Source: Tetrapyrgos nigripes (taxonomy: Eukaryota > Basidiomycota > Agaricomycetes > Agaricales > Campanellaceae). Taken from it: DNA of 64,000 nt. Shown piece after piece: positions 43,701-54,814 of the stretch. The stretch's first letter is position 1; each line of letters opens with the position of its first letter. The position numbers were made by a program, and so were the translations under genes. A model generated the notes under the pieces. The model had not been told where the DNA came from and made no database searches. It worked only from the letters and a program-made list of their open reading frames with translations. The stretch spans positions 1 through 64,000 of the forward strand of contig JAACJM010000281.1 in NCBI GenBank assembly GCA_013368315.1, written 5' to 3'.

Positions 43701-45843
43701 ATGCCCGAGCTCTCCAACCAAGATCTCCTTAGAAATAAAGATTTGAATGGTATGCAGCAGTTTTTCTTTTCAGGTTGCCTTAACTTATTCCAATGTAGAT
43801 CGTATCACCTTCAGCGATGGTTTGGTTGCTGCTTTGCACCCTAGAACCTGCGAGTTCATCACCACTCCCAATACGTCCAAAATCCTCTTCCCACCTTTTG
43901 GCTCCACTCGTGATCTCTACTGTCGAGAGAATGCTCATTACGGCGATGATGATCCCATCCAGTGGCCACAGCCATTCAACTCCAAGTGTCCGTATATTCC
44001 GTGCATTCCTCGGGCAGCAGTCGGTGTCTCAGATCTCTACGCTGGAGACAGTTGCATGTGGTATTCCAATTTTGACAGCCTCTTGGCACCGAGTTCCACA
44101 ACATCCAAATTGACCACTATCTCCCCACTCTTCAACGAAGAACTTACTGTGTCCATGGACAGACTGCAAGAGAGAGTAAATGCTTTCCTTCCTCAGCATC
44201 CAACCGAGCACCACTTTGCCTCACAACTGGCAGAATTTAGTACCACTATCAGTGTCTGTCATCACTGAGTATCCTCCATTCTGAGCCCAGTTCGTGATCT
44301 TTGTCGGGGAGTCGTCGAGATCCAGCGCAGCTGGCTCTATTCCGTCACCATCATTGACTATGTAGACTGTTTCTGACCTCGAATGGAATCTGCCATGGAC
44401 GGGCCACAGACAGCCGAACACCGTCTAGGAGCCTTTGTTTGGAATGACAGAGATGCCCTCACGCTTTGGAGAGCCGGGCTCCCTGTCTACTACGTTCGCG
44501 CCTACAATGACTTCACTGTGCAGTGTATTTTGACAACGTGGACGCTAACTGATGCTAACGTGGAGACCAAGGCTGCAAACCTGCCGTATCCTGTAATATA
44601 CACAGGTCAGGCTGGTGCTGATGACAAGTTTTCTGCCATCCGTCGTGCATCTGTTGAATGCTTTGCTGTGACCAGCCTTTTTGAAAATATGCATCTACTG
44701 GGTCAATATACTTCTTCATACTCCTCAGGCTCTAGCCATATCTTCTCTGCTTCCCAATCATCCCCCTTCACTTCTCAACCATCCTCTTCCACTTCCCAAC
44801 ATTCTTTCACCAGTCCCATCTGCACATCTACTTCCAGGCCGTCAACGAAACCTTATGACAGTGCCAATCGTCAAAGGGGTAAACGCACCCACACAAATCG
44901 TAAGCAAAGTTCTTAATTGTTTTTTTTTTCTCTCTAACATTGTCACGTCACCCTAGCTCCTCAAGCAGAATGCGATCGTTTTGCTGATTTGCCCTGGCAT
45001 GAATGGGTTCCCCCTAATATCCAGGCCTGGAAAGACATTAACCTGACCATCAACAAGTCTCATCCCAGAAGAGTGCAGGGCTCAGGCACTTCGCGGAAAG
45101 CAGTCACTGTTGTCCTTGATCCTGCAACCATATTTGGCCCAGATGACCCTCAACGTCATGTCGTATATCTCCAACAATGGGATCACGTGCATCAGATATG
45201 GATCCAGCATGCTCAAGCGGATGGCGTCAATCGTTCTGCTCTTTCTGCCGGGGTCTGGAAGAAGTTGCTCAGGCTTGGGGCTACCAGTCTCTGGAAGAAA
45301 GAAGACACCCCTCGCAATACTTCAACTCAGGAACACAAGGAGGCTACCGACCTGATCGATTCGGTATTTCAGAACTATGCACCCCAACAGGCAGTCATTT
45401 CTCCAACCACCGACACAGTAGACGGCCACCATGCAAGGAAGTTGATAAAGGAGCTGAGCTGGATCAATTTTCGGGTGCAGTTGAACTATCTGGACAGTGT
45501 AGCAGACTCGACCATTCCAACTGCCTCCAGGTCTCTGTCCAATGCTGATTTCGAGGTCGCTCTTGCTAATCATCGACGACACTGCTCTCTGTTGATTAGC
45601 AGTGTTCTTGGTGGGGATGATGATATTTTCCAGACGTCTTACAGCAACGTCGGGTTAGCTGCAGATGACTGGACCGCTCGCTTGCTGTCTCTAATTTCTT
45701 TCTGGCGACTTATGGATACGTGGCCTGGTGAAAAACCAGTGATTTGGTCTAGAGGCTCCAACGCCAATTTCCCTAGTATGCCTGGGGATGGACAAGAGTG
45801 GGAGAGGATGCTGGTCATGTTCTATGTCCAAACATTTTTATAA
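43701..45843 (+). pseudogene. Accessory gene of the Plavaka block (Agaricomycete orphan family)
   Basis: ATG 43701 starts MPELSNQDLLRNKDLNG. A 49-nt intron (GTATGC...GTAG) joins to DRITFSDGLVAALHPRTCEF. The frame runs through GERVNAF-like helices and, after two in-frame stops (44266-44268 and 44371-44373), HRLGAFVWNDRDALTLWRAG followed by LPVYYVRAY. Next are PYPVIYTGQAGADDKFSAIR and a Ser-rich linker. After a further intron (about 44900-44956) the second half has LPWHEWVPPNIQAWKD, RKLIKELSWINFRVQLNYLD and WERMLVMFYVQTF, ending at 45843. This two-part architecture recurs in uncharacterised Agaricomycete proteins associated with transposons. No known catalytic motif. The two stops suggest recent inactivation. 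Confidence 0.6.
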
Positions 45844-46685
45844 CTTCCCTGCTCACCCACCTATCATACCTCAAAAATTATTACCGCAGGACTATTGTAA
45901 GGCTGGGTGTGGACATTATTGAACTGTATGTAAGATTCCTTCGTCTATCATCGTGTTTTATTGTTTCATCTATATCTTGTACCATTTGTATTTTTTTCTT
46001 GTGTCAATGTATATATGTATGAAAGCAGTCAATGGACAATACCAAATGTCTCTTTAGTATCTGCTAGGCTGGTGCTGCGACAATCAATCTCGAGGCTGCA
46101 CTGAACCCGTCCACATCTCCGTCTAGGTCTCCTTCAACTGTCTCCTGAGTCTGTCGGCATGCTGTCGATGTCATCCAACTCAAGGACGTCATCTGGTTAT
46201 GGGGCAGGTATTAGATGGGATGACGAAGACTTGGAGACCAGCAGAGGACATTGGAGACAAGGGAAAATGTGTTTGGGCTTGCTTCTACACCCAGGTCAGT
46301 GGATCAGCCGTACAGCTCTTGGTTGGCTGAATGAAACTTATTATTTTATGACGTGAGTATTCTCTTCTTATTCCTTTCGCCATGCATTAATGGACCAGTC
46401 CCACAGTTAATCCTCTTCTTCGAGAACCTTCTTGTGTCAAATCACTATGTCTGAATTATCCCACAAGGTCCCACACAGCGAGCCGCATGGGAAGCCAGTT
46501 TGCTGAAGAACTTGTATTAAGGCTGCAAAGGGATGGCTTTCACTGTGACACGGACAGCTTTTCAAGTTTTGTGTCTAGGTATGTAAGTGCATGTTAAACT
46601 ATCTAACCAGTTTCACTAACAGTGCCATATCTTCTGCAGATGAATTATAGACTATTGCTCTTTCTTTCATTGCTTCTTCTTATCA
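45844..46685. other. Spacer between accessory gene and transposase
   Basis: Short frames only (for example + 46159-46356, 65 codons, GIRWDDEDLETSRGHWRQGK). Possibly small exons of the transposase transcript, but nothing diagnostic. Confidence 0.4.
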
Positions 46686-47186
46686 TGGCAAAGTTGTACT
46701 GCTGTAACAGATGTGGTGTTCGATTTTTCAAGTACTGCTGACTGGCAGAGGCATTGGGCAGCAAAACCCAACTGCGGCGGTACAGGACCTAGTAAGCTGA
46801 AGTTGATCCTGAAAGGCCGAGGCTTGCTGGTGCAAGTGATGTGTCCAGCTACTCAGAGGTGAGTGAAGAAAGTTTTTTTCCTGGTACGAGATCCTGACAT
46901 CATTTTACAGTCTGCTTCTGCGCCAGAACCAACGCTGATCCCTGACCTCAACAATCCCACTTCGCCAATGTCTGTAGATGACGAACCCAGACAAAAATCA
47001 CCAACTCCTCTGCCTTCTCCTCCTCTTCCAAACATTTTGAAGCCCTTGCATACAGGCTGGAAGCGTTCATTTCCTACTCACTTTCAGGAGAAACTTCCCA
47101 GTCTTACTCAGGCATACCCTCACATGTATGCTCCATTGCTCCGACCTTCTACTCCCACACAGCCGACACCTCCAGCAGTTGCTACA

Positions 47187-47217
<31 letters not shown>

Positions 47218-50200
47218 TGGCCCTGTCATGCCCGAAGCCTGGATCAAACACGAACCCAACGAATACAGCATTTATCATTCCTACCCACAAAAGCCGAAGT
47301 CTATTCCTGACCTGGAGACACCCATCGCAGCAGTGTGTGAAGGTCCAGGATTTCCATGCCCACCACCTGCTGAACCTATCTCTGTCTTCAGATCTGCAGC
47401 GAAGACTGTCATTGACAGTACCTCCCCCATTACCTCCCCCTTTAACAAAAATATCTTCACTCCCTTTCTCATCATCACTGTTTTCCATCTCATGAGCTGG
47501 TTCTATAACAGAAATGACACCAAGTCACTTGGAGATCTCGACAACCTCGTAAATAATGTACTCCTTCAAGATGACTACGACAAGGAGCATTTGAAGGGTT
47601 TCAGTGCAGACGTGGTAGTGAAGACCATGGACGAGGCTCTCAGTCCAGGGCATGATCTGAGTGCTGACGATGGCTAGGAAAGGGGTTCCGTCAAGTTACC
47701 TCTTCCTGTGGATAACGTCTGTCAAGTCGAGACTAGGGCATGCTCGCTAGAAGTGAAGGAAGTCTTCTATCGCAAACCACTGGAAATCATCAAGGAAGTT
47801 TGTCAGTCAGACAGATCACAGGACTTTCATTACGTACCCTTCAAACTTTTTCAGAAGTTTGATACCTCGCACAAGCGCAACAATGTCCGCCTTCATCAGG
47901 AACTTTACAATTCAGACGCCTACATCGAGGAATACCAGCATATCCAACACCACCACGCAGCTCGGAAAACAGCTGATGGACAAGTGGTGGAAAATGTGCT
48001 GGTGGGAATGATGGTATGGTCTGATGAGACCCAGTTGTCCAGCTTTGGAGAGAAATCCATGTGGCCGATTTACCTATACTTTGGGAATCAGTCAAAGTAT
48101 CAGCGCTCCAAGCCCTCCTCATTTGCTGCCAATCATCTGGCCTACATCCCGAAGGTGGGTTTCATTTTTACCCTGAGCATTGCACTGCTAATGATATACC
48201 TCCAGCTACCTGCCAATCTCCAGGACGTGTATTGAACAAACTTTCAAGCTCCCGCCAGTGCAGCAGACCCTCACTCATCTCAAACGAGAGCTTGTACAAG
48301 CTATCTGGGCCCTCATACTGGACAAGGATTCCATGGAGGCATATGAGCACGGTATCGAGATTGTTTGTCACGATGGTGTCCTCTGAGAGAATCTTTCCTC
48401 GGTTTTTCACCTATTCAGCAGACTATCCAGAAAAGTGAGTATTTATTGAGACTATTAACTGTACCCTCCTCTCAATATATCTCACAGGGTCATTCTGGCT
48501 ACTATTCGCAATCTTGGTAGTCGCCCCTGCCCTCATTGTCTGGTCCAAAAAGAACAGATTCATCAACTCGGAATGTTTTGGGACTGTCAACGTCATTGGA
48601 CTCAGCGGCGGGTTGATTCAGAGCAACGAAGGGGTTTAATTGAACTCAGCGGGGTTGATTCAGAGCAACGAAGGGGTTTAATTGAGAGCGTGAGGAAGTG
48701 GATATTTGAATATGGATCTCGCATTGCTGGTACAGCTGTGGAACAGCTGATATAGCCACTATGTTTTACTACTGTCCGGGTAAATTGTTAACTTGACTAT
48801 TTGAGGATACTTGCTCATATCTCTTTTTTTCAGAACACTTTCTCCGAACGTTTTTTCAAGTTTGGTGTCAACTTTTACAAGATGTTTGTTCCCGATGAAT
48901 TGCATGAGCTTGAGCTTGGTGTCTGGAAGGCACTACTCACTCACCTCATACGAATTCTCATAGCATATGGGCATGACACTGTACAGGAAATGGACGCAAG
49001 GTATGCGCTGCGTTTTTTAAGAGCCTGACTATTTCTAACGTGGAACAGGTATCGTATGGTTCCCACATTTTGGTCACTCCACCATTCGGAGAATGCGAAA
49101 CAACACTTCGGCCATGAAGCAACTTGCAGCCTGGGACTTTGAAGATATGCTTCAGGTATGGTTCAGATTACTCTCATATCAGCTGGAGGAGTTGTAGACG
49201 CTAACACTGATTGCAGGTTGCAATACCTGTCTTTGATGGACTCATGAAGGAACACAACGACAATATCTTTGACTGTCTTTTCAACCTTGCCGCATTCCAT
49301 TGCCTGGCCAAGTTTCAGATCCATTCTGACGTTTCTCTTGGCATACTGGATGATAAGATCACCGACCTTGGGAGCTCTATGCGGAGATTCGAGGAGAAGG
49401 TATGCAGGAAGTTTCAAACTAAGGAGATACCAAAGGAGACAGCTGCTAGGGGTAGGCAGAATGCAAAGAAGAATGCAAACAAGGAGCAGACTCGGACTCG
49501 GAGTAAAGGGAAAGCAAGAGACTCCAATTGTTGCCAAAGGGAAGACCTTCAGCCTCTCAACATACAAGTTCCATGCCGTCGGTCATTATCCCTGGTTCAT
49601 CCGTCGTTAAGGTACCACTGACAATTACAATACTCAGATAGTACGTGGCAAGTTCATTTATTTGTGTGTTTCCTGACCTTAGTGTTCTACTATCTAGGGC
49701 GAGCTAGAACATCGCTGAATCAAACAGTTCTATAACCGTACCAACCGTGTCTTCAATTTTACACACCAAGTCACCAAACAAGAGCATTGCAAACGCCTCA
49801 TCGAGAAGACCAAAACCAAACAGGCTTCCAGCACCAAGGAATCCTCTCAGTCATCTCACGTTGTTCCTTTCTCTCACTTGGATCCTTTGCGCTTATCTTC
49901 TCCAAAAATGTCCTACACTATTTCAGAGGACACTTCCAACTGGGTGAATGTTCAGACCTGGATGAACAACAACTCTAGGGACCCAGCTACCAAGGTGAGT
50001 CTGGCGGGCCATAAAATATTGTTACTCATATCTAATATTGCTCAGGATTTTTATAAGGATTTGAGGGCACACCTGTATTCCAGGTTAGTACCTGGAAAAT
50101 TTGAATGGGATATGCCCCTTGAAGAACGAATCATCTATCCATGTCCTCCATGATTGCATCTACTCCCATAAAGTCCTGTGAATCAATTACACTACCAAGA

Positions 50201-50786
50201 TCCCATCAACCCAGGTACCAATTCCGACATTATGCTTCGCTCTCAAGATGACTCTCACTTGTATGTGTGGGTCATAGGAATCTTTCATGCTGAAGTCAAG
50301 CTGGCTAGTGAGACGTCCTATAAACAAATGGAATTTTTGTGGGTCTGCTGGCTGGCACTTGATGATGACCATTCTTTCAACCTGGCGAAGAAGCGTCTTC
50401 CCAAGGTGGGCTTGTGGATGTTAATGACCCAGAAGGCGCTTTTGGATTTGTGGACCCCAATGATGTTGTACGGACTGTACATCTCATCCCTACCTTTAGT
50501 ATGGGTCGGACGAATACTATCATGGGACCATCAAAGCTGGCATGAAAGGCATCTGAGAATCATGAAGATTGGTGGAGATTTGACATTGGAATGTGAGTTT
50601 CATTACCTCTTTAAGCTTTCCATGTTTTATATGCTCATGTACCTCAGCTTTTCTGATAGGGACATGTTTGCACGGTTCATTCCTGGGATTGGTCTTGGGC
50701 ATCAATTACCAAAGACCCAAGCTTCTTCTGCCCATGCACCGGAGTCTGAGTGGAAGATGAAGATGACTCGGAAGATCCATCACTGA
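46686..50786 (+). pseudogene. Plavaka-type transposase, degenerate
   Basis: The N-terminal zinc finger begins MAKLYCCNRCGVRF (46686) and, after a 1-nt frame change, ADWQRHWAAKPNC. A Pro/Ser-rich linker and an EPEP repeat follow. Plavaka landmarks in order: SWFYNRNDTKSLGDLDNLV, LKGFSADVVVKTMDEA (47500-47640), RKPLEIIKEV, LYNSDAYIEEYQHIQ, MVWSDETQLSSFGEK and MWPIYLYFGNQSKYQRS (48010-48105). Then VILATIRNLGSRPCPHCLV (48485-48545), FVPDELHELELGVWKALLTH (48885-48945), VAIPVFDGLMKEHNDN (49217-49265), FDCLFNLAAFHCLAKFQIHSD (rough end 49330), a Lys/Arg-rich insert, MEFLWVCWLALDDDHSF (50330-50380) and FSDRDMFARFIPGIGLGHQ near 50650-50710. Many frameshifts, stops and introns; a duplicated ~51-bp unit near 48608-48689 adds to the damage. 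Not functional. Confidence 0.85.
48608..48689. repeat. Short tandem duplication in the transposase relic
   Basis: GTTGATTCAGAGCAACGAAG plus GGGTTTAATTGA occurs twice in tandem (first at 48613, second at 48654). Confidence 0.85.
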
Positions 50787-51589
50787 AGATTCCTATCATG
50801 CCAGAGGAACCAACTGGTTTACAAGACAATGAGGAGGTTGGGGAAGAAGCAGTAGATGAGGATGAGGAAGCAGATTATGGTTACAAATTATAATAAAGAG
50901 TCTGTGGAAAGCGGGGAGGAAAATGAAGACAATGTACTACTGGGTGAGGACGATCTTGGGCCAGAGGATGGTGAGGAACCCTTCAACGAATGAATATGTG
51001 CTCTTAATTTTGACTTCAGCCATCTACACGTTCTCGCTTCGCCATCTATTTATTATTTTCATGCCCCCTCCTGACGTGTCGGAACTACGAGCTTCCAGCG
51101 GAAGTTCTAACTGAAGCTATCAACCAATCCTGGATTGCTGCATCACTCCAAAGAACCCTATCTCCTCCAATCACATTACTACTGGGGACTTCTTCACTCC
51201 AGCTCTCTCACAAAATCTTACCACTCCCTGATCCCATCCTCGTCACACCACTCCTTACCTCCTGACCACATTACTCCGAGGACTTCTTACTTCTTCGCTT
51301 CAGCTCTTCCACACATCCCTTCCTTTCTTTTGATTTTCTTTCTCAGTCGTTCGTTTGCTCACATCTTTTCTCACCAGCACTGTGACGATCTCCCATACGC
51401 ACACATCTATAGCTCTTTCTTTAGCCTGCACGCTCACTCACAATATCAGGCTCCCCAGCTGCGTATCGTTCCATCCTCATATCCTTTATTCTTTCATGAT
51501 GATTTCAGTGAGGTGTCGCCGCATTGTGGCACATTTTCTGAACACTTTATCCACTATCAATGCCTTTTTTACCATTACTTTTGACAACT
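50787..51589. other. Region between transposase relic and SYF1 pseudogene
   Basis: The first ~110 bp still read as an acidic tail (EEVGEEAVDEDEEADYGY). The rest is C/T-rich with no assigned gene; it may include the eroded N-terminal part of the SYF1 copy. Confidence 0.4.
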
Positions 51590-53735
51590 CTCACTTAACT
51601 GATCAGTTCTTTTCAGCATACAAAGAGGACACCCAAGCCATTGGTTTTTCATTCAAATCGTATTTCCCAACAGCCGCCTTTATGTACCCTTTCTCTTCAT
51701 TCCACCATCATCCACTCTCATCGCAAAAGTGTCATCTCAGGGCATCTCAGCCGTACACTCATCTTTGCTCTCGTTTCCCGAGATTATGAGTCATGGCCAG
51801 GAATGACAACTCCACCAACGAAATCTGGTGTGAATGGGCAGAATATTTTCTTCCATCCAGAATGCCCTCCTGTCATATCTCACACTCACGCTTGACGTAC
51901 TTTCGACTGAGCGTTGCAAACTCTTCCACCTTCCCTTGATTCCCGCATTTGGGTCTGTTATCTTCTGTGGTCGGAAACGAGATGTATTGCCACTACAGAC
52001 GTTGTCTACTGTTGTTACATCACTGTGGACCCCAGTGTTACTGAACGTTTCACTGCCAGATTGTTAAGTCCTACAACCGGCGAACCGTGCCCTCTGGAGG
52101 CTGCAAAATTACTTTTGTCTCTGGCAAGGAAAGCTTCACGCGGAGAATATGCCAGTCCTGAGGGGAAGTGCACATACCAACTGCTAGGTGATTGGATAGA
52201 CATGGTTGAAAAGTTTTTGGATGACGTTGGGCTGGATGTGGACGACACAATAGAGTCCAACAAAGCTGTCGCTGAAGAAGAAGCTAGGCAGACAGAAGGA
52301 TCTGGAATGCCAGTGGAGCCTGCTTCAGTGGAGGGCAAACTCATACGAATGGCAGGCCCTGCCATACCAGTATCAGCTGATGGCAAAGTTTTACCACCTT
52401 ACGACAAAGATGAGGATCCGTGTAGTAATTGGAAACTCAACATTGAGCATATCATTGCTAAAGATGGGTTTGCAGTTTACAGGGACCAAGCTGGAAGGTT
52501 GACTGCCAATTTGCACCGACTTTACATCAATTTTGCCAAGTTCTATGAAGAGGGAGGCACGACAGGTCAAGCCAAGCCAGATCTTGACAGTGCTCGCAAG
52601 ATCTTGGAGAAAGGTACTAAAGTCAATTTCAAGACTGTTGAAGACCTCGCTGAAATCTGGTATGAATGGGCAGAATTAGAACTTCGTCATGAGTGCGTGG
52701 TTTTAACTTGGTATTTGATTGCAAAACGCTCACCTTTCAACAGTAATTACGACAAAGCTATTCGGGTAATGCAGCACGCTACAGCTATTCCCAAGGATAC
52801 GAAGATCAATTATCATGACCATGTTTGTCCCTAATACACCTTACCCTGGCCTCATTTGCTAACTGCTTTAGCAGACACTTTCCGCACAGACGCGATTATT
52901 CAAGTCACTGAAACTATGTTCCTTCTATGTCAATCTGGAGGAATCCATCGGGACCGTTGAGATTGAGACTATGACAAGATACTGGAGCTGCGGATAGCCA
53001 ATGCTCAGATCATCGTGAATTACACGCAGTTTTTGGAAGAAAATTTCAAGGTATGATCACCTTTTTCTCCTCATAGTTATCGTTGACCAACTCATTCACA
53101 GGTTTACAGGTGTGGAGTTGAAGTCTTCACATTCCCTATCTCGTACGAGATCTGGAATATTTACTTGTCCAAGTTTCTGTAAGGATATGTGAGTAGGACT
53201 GTGGCATCATACCCAACTAGTAACAAAGGTGAACGTGTTTTAGGGCGGCGGCAACGAGATAGTACCAGCTCGTGACCTCTTTGAACAGGAAATTCTGCAA
53301 GTCGTTGTTCCTCATGTACACAAAGTTGGAGGAGGATTATGGCTTAGCCGCTAAATGAGCCATGTCAATATATGATCAAGTGGTTCAGGACGAGGACAAA
53401 TTCGAGGTGCGTTAGCCCTTTCTTTCTTCAAATTCAGAATGCCTAAAGCTTTTACAGATGTTCACCATCTATATTGCTAAAGCTACCGAAAACTTTGGTT
53501 TGCCCCATACTCATCCTATATATCATAGAAGGCGGTAAGTTATCTTTTTGGGGCACAGTTACTGACCTTGACTCCTCAGTTCTAGTACCTGATTGCCAAA
53601 CCACCGAGATGTGTCTCCGATTTGCCACGGCACTGGAGCAGAAACTGGGAGAAATCGACAGGGCTTGTGCTATCTATGCCAAGCTTTCGTTCCAAATAAA
53701 GACCGGCGCTGTTGAGGGCTTGGGAGCAATGTAAA
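51590..53735 (+). pseudogene. SYF1: Captured, decayed copy of splicing factor SYF1 (Crn/HAT-repeat protein)
   Basis: SYF1 is a spliceosome NTC-complex protein built of HAT repeats. The copy reads SHTHA-stop-RTFD-stop-ALQTLPPSLDSRIWV (51880-51955), VDPSVTERFTARLLSP, EAAKLLLSLARKASRGEY, KCTYQLLGDWIDMVEKFLDD, ESNKAVAEEEARQTEGSGMP, KLIRMAGPAIPVSADGKVLP and NIEHIIAKDGFAVYRDQAGRL. It jumps straight to TANLHRLYINFAKFYEEGG, ARKILEKGTKVNFKTVEDLA, EIWYEWAELELRHE. After introns it continues with KILELRIANAQIIVNYTQFL (~52980), SYEIWNIYLSKFL (~53140), MFTIYIAKATENFGLPHTHP (53460) and MCLRFATALEQKLGEIDRA (53610-53670). About 100 residues expected between DQAGRL and TANLH are deleted, and the C-terminal end is missing. 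Introns are retained, so it is a DNA-level copy. Several Arg codons have become TGA or Cys codons (CG to TG). Confidence 0.87.
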
Positions 53736-54612
53736 CATTGGCCCAGGGATGCTCAACTTACTTCATACCTTTCACGACTCTATCCAGTATTTCACGTCTC
53801 ACGCAGAACCCTATCATGACTAAAAGTGAGTCAACGTTTCGACTAATTGTATCTCTGTCCCTTATGACTTCTCAGATGACGACGACACCTAGTAGATTCC
53901 TCTCACCAACATCATTCCAAACTGTTCTTCGTTCCCTGTCCCCCGGGCCCCAGCAAAATTCCATTGGTCAAAAAAGCAAGTATACACCACCTGTTCACGC
54001 TGTCACCTAACTTTGGTAGAAAGATTACTCCCCTGATAAACTGGACCCCATCATTTAGTAGCTTTTCTTTTCCGAGTAGTGGCAACTTTTCCTGCAACCT
54101 TGGCTTTTTCCCACAGGGTTTTCCAGGCCAGGTTTTTAATGTCTCCCTACTACAGCCCTTTGTAGTACTTAGTTTACTCATACTCAGCGTAGTAGTTCCT
54201 CAGTCTAATCAACTCTTATTTCCTATCCACTGAGCTGCCTAGTCTTCCTAAGGGTTGGCCAGTGCCCTTACAGTGTACAATACTGTAACCTGTGGCTATA
54301 TTGAAAGATCTATTACTATGTCTCGGCAGATTAGTCTGATAGTGCCTGTGAAAGTATTTCTTTCTATCTGTGCCTTGGAAAGTGTAACTGATCTTGCAGA
54401 AAGATGAATCATTGTCTAACTTGGAATGCCTTCAATTCTCCTGATGCCTTGTGTCAGGACTGAAAATTTAGTTTGTATTTCAGAGATAGGAAGAGCATGT
54501 ACTGACCTTTCAAAGGCCATACTTAATTCTTGACCTTACCAATGGGGATTGGAATTTTTGTAGTCAGTATCATTGAATACATTGACAAGGACCTGAATCC
54601 TTTCTTGCCTTT
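53736..54612. other. No gene recognised
   Basis: C/T-rich first part, then AT-rich. Frames up to 90 codons with no recognisable motif. Confidence 0.5.
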
Positions 54613-54755
54613 GAAATGCTACCAAAACATTTAGGAACATTTGAAAAGGTTCTTCAATCATTTATGATTCTTTCAAAGGTACCTACATTATTTAGGAATC
54701 TTGGAAAAGGTACCTAAATCATTTTTGAACCTTGTAACAATTGAAAAATTATTGA
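54613..54755. repeat. ~31-bp minisatellite, 4-5 units (right end of block)
   Basis: Diverged units sharing GAAAAGGTACCTAAATCATTT and ACCTTG/ATCTTGG words. The sequence is unrelated to the left-end 28-bp array. Confidence 0.8.
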
Positions 54756-54814
54756 TTCAGGTCTAAATAATTTACAACAGTGGCAAGGGTCCAAATGCCT
54801 TTACTGGTAACTGG

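Larger units (their letters stand above)
36706..54800 (+). mobile_element. ~18-kb insertion block carrying a Plavaka-type transposase and cargo
   Basis: The block separates two halves of one LINE RT (EDSKMRHPAF at 36.69 kb, then LMTKAFNDIAKYG at 54.84 kb, adjoining within a few codons). Its left end has a 28-bp minisatellite, its right end a different ~31-bp minisatellite, like the subterminal repeats of CACTA/Plavaka elements. Inside: a Plavaka transposase relic, an accessory forward gene, two minus-strand genes, repeated promoter-like modules and a SYF1 pseudogene. I could not find convincing TIRs or a target duplication, so the boundaries and the one-element view are inference; two or more merged insertions are possible. 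Confidence 0.5.

Noticed and set aside
47190..47225. GAGCCA repeat as a regulatory microsatellite
   Set aside because: It encodes a short EPEPEP run in the Plavaka linker and is explained by coding sequence.
36702..54803. AAAGGC/GCCTTT words near both ends of the 18-kb block as terminal inverted repeats
   Set aside because: Only about a dozen loosely matching bases, partly in direct rather than inverted orientation; insufficient for TIRs.
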